Assembly: GCA_945910005.1 (NCBI GenBank)
Contig: OX246744.1
Coordinates: forward strand, 39,411,274 to 39,475,273
DNA: 64,000 nt
DNA from: Isoperla grammatica
Taxonomy: Eukaryota; Arthropoda; Insecta; Plecoptera; Perlodidae
Reading direction: 5' to 3'
The position numbers and the translations under genes were made by a program. Each line of letters starts with the position of its first letter. The first letter of the stretch is position 1. The notes below the pieces were generated by a model. The model saw only the letters and a program-made list of their open reading frames with translations. It made no database searches and was not told the origin of the DNA. Positions 11,028 to 21,269 of the stretch are shown one piece after another.

Positions 11028-11984
11028 TGTTTCGTATTTGAAATATCGATCTTTGATTGGTTATCGCTCACTCGTCAATGGTGTTTGGAGCCTACAGGGT
11101 TGGTTTAGTCGCTTTAAATTTAAGTACCCCACTGAAAATCAGTTTTGTTACTGAGTGGGTAGACCCTAAATGTGAATTTTATTATTTTATTCAGGCCTAA
11201 TGTAATTTTTTTTTTATTTATTTATTTTTATTTATTTCGTTACCTGAACGTAAAGAGTACTACCAGCAAACCTCTAAAACTATTACATACTAGGCCTAAA
11301 TATTGAGAAAAATTGTGTTGTCATTTCATTGGAAGAAAAAACAAACCACTTGAATTAGGCCTACGTCATTACCCGACCCGACACCCAAAGTTATTTGTAC
11401 TGCCTATTCCCGACCTGACCCGAATCTAAAAAGTTCTACCCGCAGACCCCTCCCTATATCCTTGCTTCCTCAGATCGTTGTAAATGCTGTTTTGAAGATA
11501 AAAATAGCCCAACAGATGTTCACCTCCGACAGCTGTGACTCTGCCACAGACCCCTTACAGCCCACAACCACATTTAATTTAAAATGTAACACAACATAAC
11601 AGTTAATAGTTGACTGTTAAGATACTCAGTTGGTATCTATCCTAACATTCTACTTTTCGTGAATATGTAACGTTGCGAGCTTTACCAGCCATTGTGCATA
11701 TTATTGTACAAACAACAATTATGTACTGCAAATGGATCTTTTGGATGCAGTAAGTAGAGTACTTTTAAACATCTTATCAAAGCTAACTGTAATGGGTTAG
11801 TTTACTAAATGTAGGAAAGGAATTCTTGTGTCTGTCAAATAATACAAAAGGAGCTTATGAGCGAGTCTTTTATGAACCAGTCGCATATTTTTACAAAATA
11901 TTTTTTTTTTTTCCTTCTTGTGCCAAGATGGCTTTTTCAGCCATTCTTTTGTCTTACTATCCAATATAAAACTGCTTCCTTAAA

Positions 11985-12250
11985 TAGATATAAATATAGA
12001 TATTATATTTGCATTTTTGTGTCGTACAGATCGCTGACTTCCGAGTTTTGCTGTTAATTTGTGCTACGCAATAGAAATATGCAAACTTTTAAACGTTTAA
12101 AAGTTTGCATAAATAATGAACATTTTCAAGTAATAGCTCATACTTGCCAAAACTGAATGCGTTCATTCAAAAGATTTTCATAATTCATTGTAACTTTAAA
12201 AGTTTCTTCGCCAATTGCGGTCGTGACCAATCGCAACCAATACAGTATTT
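11985..12250 (+). repeat. dispersed repeat, related to 26440-26680
   Basis: Shared landmarks are GCTGACTTCCGAGTTT, CAATAGAAATATGC.AACTTTT and CTTGCCAAAA.TGAATGCG in the same order as at 26440-26680. It ends just before the repeat copy at 12254. Class unknown. Confidence 0.5.
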
Positions 12251-12253
12251 ATA

Positions 12254-12996
12254 CTAGGAAAACGCTCTGTTTGACGCGTTGATAAGCGAGCGCGTCAATA
12301 TCTACGAACTTTCTGGCGAAAAGTTTTCAATGCTAATACGAACAACAATTAACAACAATTCAAGAATGCGAATTGCAAAAATTTTTCTTATTTCCATGGC
12401 TATTATACTTTCCGACATTGTTGTATGCAGTGCAACGTGCGTTGCTAAGAATTTTTGTGGTCATGTTTTCCACACGGTCCGCCACCGTTACTAACACTTA
12501 TTGACAGCAATAGAAATGTAATTTCTGCCTCTTATACGTATCGGATCGCGTTGACAATAGTATATTCGTGACCGGACTAAAAATTACTATAAGATAGCCA
12601 CCTCACATTTTGCCGTTACTGCGTTTTAGAAAAATATTTTCGAGTAACTTTCGTGTAACTTTGCCAATACTTATCAGATCGCCATTAGATGAACATATTC
12701 GTGACCGGAAAAAAGTTTAAAAAAATATGGCTATCTCACTTTTTGCCGCCATTTTGTTTCAGAAAAATATTTTGCAGTAACTATGGTGTAACTTTGTAAC
12801 TTTTCGAACGATTCTGCCTCAAAACTATACACCTTCAATCCACATCGAGGCTTGTGGATGGTCCAAATTTCAAGTTGATCGGACTTTCCGTTCGACCGCT
12901 ATCGACGGACATAAAAACAAAACAAAAAAAAAAAAAAAAAAACAGAATGAAGTGCCAATAAGAGTCAAGTGGAAACGCTCGCTTCGCTCGCTTAAT
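12254..12996 (+). repeat. ~745-bp repeat family, copy A
   Basis: The family starts CTAGGAAAACGCTC followed by GACGCGTTGATAAGCGAGCG. It ends with an A-rich stretch and AACGCTCGCTTCGCTCGCTT. TAAGCGAGCG near the start and its complement near the end form a subterminal inverted repeat. Inside are paired blocks around GTGACCGGA, CACATTTTGCCG and GTAACTTT, and a conserved block around GATCGGACTTTCCGTTCGAC. Full copies are also at 23671, 55974 and 56841; partial or inverted copies are at 55284, 58180, 61853 and 62586. The insertion class is unknown; the subterminal repeats and lack of obvious TIR/TSD leave a Helitron-like origin possible but unproven. Confidence 0.85.
12366..12494 (+). CDS. small secreted-peptide-like ORF in repeat family (copy A)
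   Basis: A 42-residue ATG-initiated frame starting MRIAKIFLISMAIILSDIVV. It has a basic N-terminus, a hydrophobic core and a possible cleavage region at CSA, so it resembles a signal peptide, followed by CVAKNF..HVF..VRHRY. The same frame without stop or frameshift is present in copies at 23782-23910, 56086-56214, 56943-57071 and 62265-62393 (minus). In the two other long copies (55284, 62586) the ATG is AGG. Substitutions between copies A and D are mostly non-synonymous, so selection for a peptide is not supported. It may be a chance frame carried by the repeat. Confidence 0.35.
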   Translation: MRIAKIFLISMAIILSDIVVCSATCVAKNFCGHVFHTVRHRY

Positions 12997-12999
12997 AAA

Positions 13000-13590
13000 T
13001 TAAATTTGCACTAGTGGGACTTCGGTCCTGTTGCAGATATAGGGTGAATACTAATACTCTAACACACCGCTAGGTATAGGACGACAACTAGTAAAGAATC
13101 AAGTTGGGATCCAGTCCACGTGACAGTGCAGTGTTTACATGACAGTTTTGAAAACCTTTTTTTAGTAAACCCCGTTTTACAATCGTTTATACAAAGACGT
13201 CTGAAATCTAAAAACTATTTCAACCGGGATGCAAACGTCGGTCTAGTAAGCCTGTACGCCACGTACCGTGTTCGAGTCCTGGCCGAGGCAGTGATGTCAT
13301 GTGGGGCTTTTACATGGTCATGATCACTCATCGTCTCGATTAGCAGCGTTGCCAAAATATGCTTCACAAAGTTCGAATATTATCCCCATTCTCTTCTTAA
13401 ATGTACCTCGAGTTTAGTGCCCGACCGCATCTACGTAGTTTCCGCTAACGCACTCTATTAGGACTTCAGGCACCGCCTTCCGCTACACATATGGCCATCA
13501 CTTGGACTCCTTACCATTTTGGGCCCATGACAGATGAATTCATTGTTGCATTTGGAAGAAGAAAACAGATCATAACTTCTAATTAAATTG
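13000..13590. other. no gene recognised; tRNA-like remnant at about 13230-13310
   Basis: GTGTTCGAGTCCT at about 13270 resembles a polymerase III B box, and CTCATCGTCTCGATTAGC at 13327 matches the repeat at 32970-33050. Otherwise nothing is recognisable. Confidence 0.35.
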
Positions 13591-13593
13591 ACC

Positions 13594-14007
13594 ACCATTA
13601 TGGGAGACCGTATGACAGCAGCGCTGTGAGCGATCCCACCCACACAAATTTCAGTATGCCCCTCAAATTGATCCATACAATTATGATGTCGAGAAATACA
13701 GAGGGCTGTGGGACGGCTTTACCCGCACGCGAAGAGTGTGTTAGACTGTGTTATTCCATCAACCATTGTACAAGGTTTCACTTGTTTTTGGATTCTTCAG
13801 CTGATTTTGATTTTAATTACATAATACTCATTAATAATTAAGTTTTTAAGTGCTTAAATATGTCAATAATAAAAATTACTTTAAATAATATATAAAGCAT
13901 ATAAGATTTGGAGCACTTAACTGAAGCTGAGCTAGATATAATAGGCAAACTAAACGTCATCGCTCACAGCGCACTCTACCTGTCATACGGTCTCCCATAT
14001 ATTAATT
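13594..14007. repeat. inverted-repeat pair bounding a ~330-bp AT-rich segment
   Basis: GGGAGACCGTATGACAG and GCGCTGTGAGCGAT at 13600-13635 recur as complements (ATCGCTCACAGCGC, CTGTCATACGGTCTCCC) at 13958-13997. The arms bound an AT-rich core. This is the shape of a MITE or fold-back element, but no target duplication was identified. Confidence 0.5.
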
Positions 14008-14175
14008 CCGCATTGTCCATTTTCCTACTCGCTAGCCCAAAATGGTATCCGAATTGAATATTGATGACCGTACGAGTAGCGGAGGGTGGTGTCCCAAGTC
14101 TATGATAGAGTGCGTTAATTTCCACCTCCTTACGGAAAGTAACTTACTTATCAACCGGTTCGTTCGTGTTGCAGG

Positions 14176-14433
14176 ATGGTCCGACCATCCGAGAAGAGAG
14201 AGGCCGAAAGTTCGAGCTCGTCCAAGTCAGACATATATACAACGAAACCATCCCGAGCACAAACGTCCACGCCGAACGATTTCCAGCGGGAAGAATCGCA
14301 GAGCAGCTCATCCGAGGAAGACGAGTCAAGCCACACGGATGAAGCAGCCCCGGCCTCTCCCGAGAGATCGGCCAAGCGCAAGCGGACGTTGACCTCCAAG
14401 GGAAAACTCTACTCGATACAGAGGGGGAAGTAA
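14176..14433 (+). CDS. possible exon encoding a disordered Ser/Glu-rich basic-tail protein
   Basis: The 85-codon ATG frame follows GTGTTGCAG, a plausible splice acceptor directly before GATGG. The product is polar and low in hydrophobics, with serine runs (SSSSSK, SSSSEEDESS) and a KRKR cluster near the C-terminus that could be a nuclear localisation signal. GC content is above that of its flanks. No domain was recognised and no partner exon was found. It could be a terminal exon, a retroposed fragment or a chance frame in GC-rich sequence. Confidence 0.35.
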   Translation: MVRPSEKREAESSSSSKSDIYTTKPSRAQTSTPNDFQREESQSSSSEEDESSHTDEAAPASPERSAKRKRTLTSKGKLYSIQRGK

Positions 14434-14960
14434 TCTCGGTGACCGTGTTACTGGACCTTTCACCCACCCCCCAGTATTGACGCCAGTTTAGAACAATACG
14501 TGTGCATACTTGGGTCTACGTGTTGTTACTCTATTTAATTGTTGAGCAAGGGAAAGTAATCCCACATGGCTTTTGTTAAATCGTTATTCCGTCCTGTAGG
14601 TGCTAACGTGCTGATAATAGTTGAGTAACGATATATGTGTGTCTGCGTACTAGTATCTTGATAGTAAAACCTCTAGTCTAGTTGTTGCACAAGAGGAGAT
14701 CGTATCACGTACCGCATTACTCTGTACCTTGTGTTTGTGCGCCCAGAAGGTGATTCACGTTGACGAAAGTTGAATGGCGCGTGAACCCGTCTTTAGTCAC
14801 TCACAAGTGTATACGTCTGTTTCCGACGTAGCCTAAGTCAGGTCAGGGGATGTGGAGAGTCACCTGTATTCTTGGGTGTACAGAGTTTATTAGCGTCGGC
14901 TGGCCAGACCCATCTTGTTCTATTCTTCCATTTCGTCTTCTTTCCCGCTTCTTCCAACTA

Positions 14961-16168
14961 CAGTCAAATACGTTAGGACGTTTCTGAAGGGCCAGGAAAA
15001 AAAAACGTCGTAAAAAGTGAAAACGTCATAACAAAAATAAATAAAAACATGTCAGAATTGAATATTCTTTAATTTGAAATACATCGATGTTTTAGCTAGA
15101 ATAAAAAGTATGAAAAAATACTTCAATATCAAAAGTTATTAATATTTTACAGGCCTATATTGTGAAGCTGACTACTGTAAATAATAAAGTACATACTAAT
15201 ATACTAATTGAATATTTAAATCACTCGTCGCACGCGTCTGAATAACAACGAAAGCGCCCGCGCGTTGCCGTCAGTCAGTCTGGCTGTACTCAACCACACC
15301 AGACAGTCACCCGCCCGCTCCCCTCTACACTGACCGTGGACTGACAAACCAGATAACCTGTCAAGCGGGTTATATTTTATCTCAATAGCCTGTGTCACGG
15401 CCTTGCTACGCTCACAGTGGATGGCCTGGGGGGGGGGGGGGCGGGGGGGTAAGGGGAAGGACCTTGAAACCATTTTAGCCAGGTTTGAAGAAGACCTCGC
15501 TTTCATGTTGGTTCCCCGAATTGGTTCTCTTGAATCTTTACTATATTTTTCATAATGGTGTTAAGTGTTGAAGCGGGAATCTCTAGTGTTTTTGACAATT
15601 CGGTTCGCGTCTTATTGGGGTTGCGATCAACAATGTCAATAATTTCCAGTTTTATTTTCAAAGAAAACTGAGTGGGTTTTCGTTTAGCCATAATGACGGA
15701 CCTGCTTGTAGAATAACACACAAAGAACATTGACGGCTGTCTGAACAAAACTTGGGCCTGACTGCACGTGCGAAGATCAGGTAGCGGGAGGATTGGGGTG
15801 GGTCAGCATACTGGCGAGCACAGTAGACCGCCGCGGGCCGCTGTATTGTTGTTAGTCGGCGCCTGGCAAGTAGGGGGGGGGGGGATATCTTCAGGGTTTG
15901 TGCTGCCACTGACGTAGGGCGGTCACCGTCGACGGGAAAAGGGTCTCAGCTAGGCCTCGTAGATAACGAGCTATATTATATAAACGCAAATAAAGTCGGC
16001 ACGGGACAAAGAAATTATTGCGTCCTAAGCGTGAAAACGTGCTATTGGAGAACGTCAAAATGAATAAAAATAACATTAGTCTTATGCAACTTGAGCGTGA
16101 CAACTCATAATTCGACGTGTTAACCGTGAAAACGTCCTAACTGTAAACGTCATAACGAAGTTTGACTG
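14961..16168 (-). mobile_element. Tigger/pogo-type DNA transposon, deletion derivative
   Basis: The left end reads CAGTCAAATACGTTAGGACG and the right end, as complement, CAGTCAAACTTCGTTATGAC. Both are flanked by TA (14959-14960 and 16169-16170), the Tc1/mariner-superfamily target. Repeated AACGTC(A/C/G)TAA motifs sit just inside both ends. The 1208-bp body keeps only the transposase N-terminus (minus strand, 15503-15691), so the element cannot move itself. Confidence 0.85.
15503..15691 (-). CDS. Tigger/pogo transposase N-terminal HTH domain only
   Basis: The 62-residue frame starts MAKRKPTQFSLKIKLEIIDI, then NKTRTELSKTLEIPASTLNT, and stops soon after. This is the pattern of the CENP-B-type N-terminal helix-turn-helix (K.Ls...K..II..ve.g..k..la..fgi..STl.ti). 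The second HTH and the DDE catalytic domain are absent. ATG at 15691 was chosen as the first methionine matching family starts; an upstream non-ATG extension is not homologous. If expressed it could only bind DNA. Confidence 0.7.
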   Translation of the reverse strand: MAKRKPTQFSLKIKLEIIDIVDRNPNKTRTELSKTLEIPASTLNTIMKNIVKIQENQFGEPT

Positions 16169-16174
16169 TACTTC

Positions 16175-16960
16175 ACTCACATCTTTCTCTATCTCGCTAG
16201 AGTCCTCCTGCTTCTATTTCTTCACACTCTCCTCTAAATTATTTTCTAGTTGGTACTGCCACTTTTCTCTTGGTCTACAGCCCTTCTACTGGTATGGCTT
16301 ACGTTTCTTTTTCAAATTCTGGCTTTAATATTAATTGATAAATACTGTGAACTAATAATAAGAGCCTAATCATACTTATACCTGGGTGTATGAAATTTCA
16401 CCCAACTATTGAAGTCTCCGCTTACTTGTTTATATACCATGAGAACCACCAATCACAAGTTATAAGTCAAATCAGCTGACAACCAAAATATTTCGTTGAA
16501 ACACATAAGACCGGGCGTTGGTTGATAATCTAAAATTATATTGCCAGGTTTATGTACATAAAAACTATAAATAAATTGTTAAGTATATTGGGTACTGTTT
16601 CCTTTCAACTCTGCAGCCCAGCATTTGAAGTCTCCTAATAGTTTTATTGCAATAAAATGGAGGTTACTCGGTCATAGTTTGACTACCTGAGTTGAAACTC
16701 TTCCGTGCGCACTGCGACGTTGGGGCTATCTTGACCGGGGTAAAGTTTATCTACACAACTTTTAAGACATAAATTTATCTTTTTTTTGCGTGTCTTACGT
16801 AGGTGCCAAATATCTTGTATATTTATTCAATATGACTTGTAAGTTGTAAGTAAGCTAAAATATGTTCTGATTGGTGACGTTCAAAATCTATGCTGAGTCT
16901 TGTTAATTAGTATTAAGATTTGTAACAACAATGAACAAAATTTTAGTCGAAAATAGTATA
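16175..16960. other. no gene recognised
   Basis: AT-rich intergenic sequence between the Tigger element and the minus-strand exon. No repeat unit or open frame worth reporting was seen. Confidence 0.5.
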
Positions 16961-16964
16961 TATT

Positions 16965-17386
16965 TTATAAAATGTTACATTTACAACAACATTTTTTATT
17001 CTTTTTTTTATTCTTTTTCGTTCCAACGATGGGATCGTTGTGCCACTCTGTTTGCTGGCCGGAGCCATCACCAATGCTTGTAGGAACATCCTCCGCCTTG
17101 GATGTGCTAGTGGTCGCAGCTGGTATCGTGGGCCTCGCCGTCAAAACACTGCCTTGTTCAGGACTCTGCGTTGACACGAGTGGTAACGCCTCCATCCCCC
17201 TAGGCGGTGTCTCGAGGTCGTTGACGGTAGCTTCATCCTCCCCCGCACGTTCTGCTATACTTGTCTCGCTCCGGCGTGCTGCCATCTCTCCCATAGCACT
17301 ATAGCACCCCCCGACACTGGGCGGGACGCACTCGCCGAATGCAACAGGTGCAAGTCTTGTTTCCATCTTCCAGTCGGTATCGCTTT
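16965..17386 (-). CDS. terminal exon ending in polybasic CaaX tail
   Basis: A long pyrimidine tract and TTTTCAG give a strong splice acceptor; the exon begins at 17386 and stays open for 139 codons. The product starts SDTDWKMETRLAP, is Ala/Thr/Pro/Glu-rich and probably disordered, and ends KKNKKKNKKCCCKCNIL. Lysine-rich sequence plus several cysteines and a C-terminal C-N-I-L is the arrangement of prenylated, possibly palmitoylated membrane-anchored proteins. Leucine at the last position favours geranylgeranylation by known rules. The frame requires one nucleotide from the preceding exon, whereas the obvious upstream exon (17748-18356) ends in phase 0. Either an exon is missing between them or the two are not joined. 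Chance is unlikely but not excluded. Confidence 0.5.
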
Positions 17387-17747
17387 CTGAAAAGAAAGAA
17401 GAAAAAACAATAGAAAACAAACAAGAGAATTGGAAGAGTAGGTGGGGAACAGAAGCGGAGAGGAGCAAGGAGAGCAAAGTTAAAAGGAAGAAGACTATAA
17501 GTAGAATGGAAATTAGACTCTCTGTAGAGAATTCCTAGCTCGATGGAAAAAATGTATCAGTATTAGGTCATTAACGAAAGCTTAGCGAATATAGGTACAC
17601 GTGTATACAAGTAAGCATGGGTGGCGTGGTATAGTTAAATGATTTAGTGAAAACAAAAAAGTTTCTCTTTTCCTTCCACGTGCACTCTGGCTCCGTGCCG
17701 GAATGAATGTCTAACTAATCTGTGTTCTTATTTAAAACATAAATTAC

Positions 17748-18356
17748 CTGTGAATTCATAAGAAACACTCTCAGGAAGTCTTTTAGCAATTGTCTGCCGT
17801 CCTCTCCCAGTTTGCTGCGTCCCAATCTTCGCAGTACCTCGTCGTTGGCGAACTGTGCTGTGCACTTTATGAAACACTGGTCGTGGACAGTGTAATCTTT
17901 GATAAATATATGTGGTCGCCAAAAATATCTTCCGCAGAGAATACAATAATATGAGATTTTGTTTCTACGTATAAATGCGTATTTGGTTGTAATCTTCGGC
18001 ACATTTCGGTCGTTAATGTTCGTCTTTCTTCGAGCTCTTTCGTTGTTTTGTTGTTGTTTGTTGTTTTTCGCACGATTGTTGTTGTTTTTTGCCCTCTTGA
18101 TTACGAGCGGAGTGTGTCTGGCGGTTGTCAGTACAGACGTCATCTCACCACCGCTGCCGTACTCCTTCAAGAACCCCTCGAGGACTGGTCTCAGGTTCTT
18201 CCCGCTGCCCGCGTCTCTACGCAGTATCTCGTCGTAGCCAAACTTTGCGACGCAATACTGCCAACACTGGCGATGCACCTTCTTCCCGAAGATGACTTCG
18301 TGTTGGTCCTCCAACACGTTGTTACAATAAATACAAGTTTGTTTCAAATATTCCAT
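17748..18356 (-). CDS. novel protein with two identical C/H zinc-binding modules
   Basis: From ATG at 18356 the frame runs 203 codons to CAG|GTAATT, a good splice donor; unspliced it stops at 17715. Two modules have exactly the same spacing: C8-x2-C11-x16-H28-x2-C31-x3-C35 and C138-x2-C141-x16-H158-x2-C161-x3-C165. Each is followed seven residues later by E(I/V)LRR and a helical segment containing FL. The linker (about 87-111) is Asn/Gln/Lys/Arg-rich. The conserved Cys/His pattern suggests a small treble-clef-like zinc fold duplicated in tandem, possibly for nucleic acid or protein binding. No named family was recognised. A decayed relative lies at 23395-23500. The transcript end is uncertain. 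Confidence 0.6.
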
Positions 18357-18419
18357 AATTATTCCCACGAGAATGGACGAAAGAGCGGTCGACCAGTGCA
18401 GTGCGCCGTACAAAGGCAA

Positions 18420-20255
18420 GGCTATCTATCCCCACTGGGGCGCAAAGTCCAGGGTTAAGGGCCTACTAATGACCACACAGTACTCTCCGGTGGCCTACTG
18501 CGACTCATCGGCATAGGCCCGAACCTTAAGTATGGAGGGTTTAAAGTTTTCCTTCTTAGGGATGTAGGGGCACAGATTTATGGTGTTTTCAAATTCAAAA
18601 TATCGGTGTTTTGAAACCCTCAAAGCGGTGAATATACCATCAAATTAACGCTTTCAGCGGTGTTTTCAAAATACTATTTGTTACACATTATTCAGGAATT
18701 GGAGTAGGAACGATATTAGTAGGTATGTTTTTAAGGCTGATTTACTATTCGGGGGCCATGTACAGTAAACCAAAGCAAACCTAGGGCTACGAGTGGCTGA
18801 AATAACTGCACTTTGCTGTACTTAGGCTCAAGAACACTGCATTGTTGTACCACATTTCACAAAAACAGTTTCTCCACGTGTCCATCACCCGTACAATAGC
18901 CTTTTGAAGTAAAACAAAGATATGCAGTTTTTTTTACTAAATATACGAATTTAATAACCCCGTTTACATGGCGGACTGAGTCCGGTACCGAGTACGGTCC
19001 ACGCCATGTAAACACCTAGAAAATGGGACCGAACCGACTGGGTCCGGTCCGCCCAAAAAGCTAGACTAGGCCTAGGCCTAGACCGTACTAAGTCCTTCAT
19101 ATAAATAAGTAGGCCTAGAACAGACTGACTGAAGAACTGAAACTTTGAACGAACGCTGTTTGTAGGTGAATAAGGTGGAAAATGATTGTAGTTGTCATCA
19201 ACAAAAATCAAGTAAAATAGTTACAACGGCTTGTAACCTTTTGTTCACCGGGATGCATCTTTAAATTAGTTTTATATGGCAGAAGGGAAAAGTAGGGTTA
19301 TGTACGACCAAAACGAACAAGTGCAGCGCGAGACCGAAATCAAGTTGCCACCAAAAGCCTAGAAGAGGCACTGGTTTAGTTCAAGTCAATTTTCTTTTAC
19401 TAAAATATATGAATTTAATGTAGATATTTACAAGTCAAGTTATTTTCTTTTTTCAAGGCATTTTATTTTCTTTCTTCGCGTGGATAACTGTTCACTCGTC
19501 AGTTCGCGTGTTGTTTGTTATGAACAGGAAGCGGAAAAAACATGTCATCACTCGGCATCGACCCTACCTGCCAGTCGAAAATATATCGAAGTCGAAGGTC
19601 GAATCGGTAAAGAAGTTTTCGACTGTTACATGAGCCGATAAAAGTAAAACCTACTTGACCGATTTTTCACGCAAATTGACGGAGAAGTTTTATTTTTTAC
19701 ATTTTACGACGTTGATTTTTTGCAAATTGTTGAAAACTCGATAAATATCTTGTTTTTTCGCGGTTATTACGTATTTTCACAGTTATTTGCGATATTTCGT
19801 GAATTCAAATAAATTTCGCGATATTTCGTGATTCAATTTCACTGCCAACAGGCTGCTAGAGGGTGATTTCATCCACAAATACGAAAAAAAACGTTTTTTA
19901 TTTTTTTCGTGCTTTTGCTGAACGCGAAAATTCGATGCCTCTAGGGATCGGCCAATCAAGGCAAGTCCCCACCCGGTTCTTAGTTCAGCCGGCGTAAGGA
20001 TTTGGGGGATCATGTGCACTAGCCAGCAATCACCCCCGCCTCCCTCGTTGTCGACCTTAGCAGCCGCACCACGTGGAGGTGAACCATAGCCTAGGAGGGT
20101 AAGATGCATCGTTAAGGCAGAATGACTTCCGAGATCTGCCCGCAGGGGCGCCCCCCCCCCCTCTTCAGGGTTGGAACTCCCCTGCCGGACAGAGCCCGGG
20201 GCCACGCTAACCCCCGTAGCTCCCCCTCCTGACCGAGAACTAGCTCAGTCGCGAC
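18420..20255. other. no gene recognised; palindromic MITE fragment at 18961-19012
   Basis: GTTTACATGGCGGACTGAG pairs with the complementary GGTCCACGCCATGTAAAC about 30 bases on, a fold-back unit typical of a MITE. AGGCCT repeats lie at about 19070-19115. An AT-rich stretch with repeated CGATATTTCGTGA-like motifs fills 19740-19840. 20140-20250 is GC-rich without a supportable gene. Confidence 0.4.
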
Positions 20256-20258
20256 CGT

Positions 20259-21264
20259 TTGGAGAGAGGGTGTGAAGAATGTTGTACTTCCACTGGAAGA
20301 AACAGCAAACAACACTGCAGGACCTATAAAATGGAGATATCAGCATCCAAAATCAAATGTATGATGGTCAAAGAGAAGTTTTCCCAAAATAGACGCTCTA
20401 ACATAACAGTGAATAGTCAAGTTATTGGCTTCGTTAAGTCCTACATGTTTTTGGGGATTATTCTGGATAGCAAATTAAACTTCTTGTCCCAGTTAAATTA
20501 CTTAAAAACAAAGTTCATGAACACGTTTGCCAAAAACAAAGGCATAATGGGGAGGAACTGGTGCTTGAATCATACCACGATGAAGACGTTATACGAACGT
20601 GTTTCTGTTCCAGTAATAAATAACTCGCGAAGAGTCGGCGTTGATGGAAGTGGTAGAGAAGACGAAGCAACAACAATATTATCATCAAAGCCACGTTATC
20701 TGTTGCCACAGATTACACAAGCATGTAGGACGGTTCGGACCCATGCCTTGCAGATAATAGCTGGAAGAATATCACTGGATCTACAGGGGTTCCAGTATTT
20801 TGTAAAGAACAATATCGTTAAGACAACCACAGGTATAGCTAACAATACCACTGAGCAGCTCACCAAAGAAAAGCTGGTGTTTATCAGGTGTGAAAATAGA
20901 AGAATGTGGCAAAACGATTGGGACGAGTCGGATAAGGTTAGAATTACAAGAAGCTTTCTCCAATCTATTGAAGATAGACTTGTATGTGATGACTTGTTCG
21001 CATCTGGACTACTAGCTGGTCATTATCCCTTGTGGGCCAATCTTAAAAGACTGGGGCTCGAAGAACACTATGTTTGTCGTTGCTGCGACTGCAAGTATGA
21101 TAATATATATGGCTCGTGCTAGCAGGATGCAATGTTACTCGGACTTCAGGCAGGAATATCTGGATGTGGAAAGTTTGGAAAAGGCACAACAACATGGAGA
21201 TCTAGGAACTATGCTTATAAGCAAGGACACATCAAAGCCTAGAAGAGTGTTCCATAGAGTATAG
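20259..21264 (+). pseudogene. R1/Jockey-like LINE ORF2 C-terminal fragment
   Basis: The first 287-codon frame carries the post-catalytic part of a reverse transcriptase (SKIKCMMV, YMFLGIILDSKLNF) followed by the C-terminal region WQNDWDESDK...SIEDRL and LLAGHYPLWANLKRLGL. A Cys-rich segment (CRCCDC) corresponds to the terminal zinc knuckle of R1/Jockey-type ORF2. The frame then shifts and similarity continues as YSDFRQEYLD near 21130-21160. The palm domain and everything upstream is missing. This is a 5'-truncated, frame-shifted copy. Confidence 0.7.
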
Positions 21265-21269
21265 ACTCG

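Larger units (their letters stand above)
9606..11190 (+). repeat. tRNA-derived SINE split by an insertion
   Basis: The tRNA-like head at 9606-9685 and the front of the body to 9867 match the family at 6131-6539. The rest of the body, starting TGTTTCGTATTTGAAATATC, resumes at 11028 and ends with TAGACCCTAAATGTGAATT near 11180. The 1160 bp between belong to a separate inverted-repeat element. The head also has a short local duplication (GTGGTTACTGGTTAGC). Confidence 0.8.

Noticed and set aside
14042..14467. Overlapping frames of 82-116 codons on both strands around 14.0-14.5 kb
   Set aside because: They are shadows caused by GC-rich composition; only the plus frame at 14176 has a plausible acceptor and biased composition.
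17387..17477. Hydrophobic N-terminus (MLSLLLSASVPHLLF...) extending the CaaX exon, looking like a signal peptide
   Set aside because: It translates the pyrimidine-rich tract of a splice acceptor; the exon most likely begins after TTTTCAG.
18961..19012. Palindrome considered as a receptor-binding or operator site
   Set aside because: Arm length and sequence (GTTTACATGGCG) fit a MITE fold-back fragment better.
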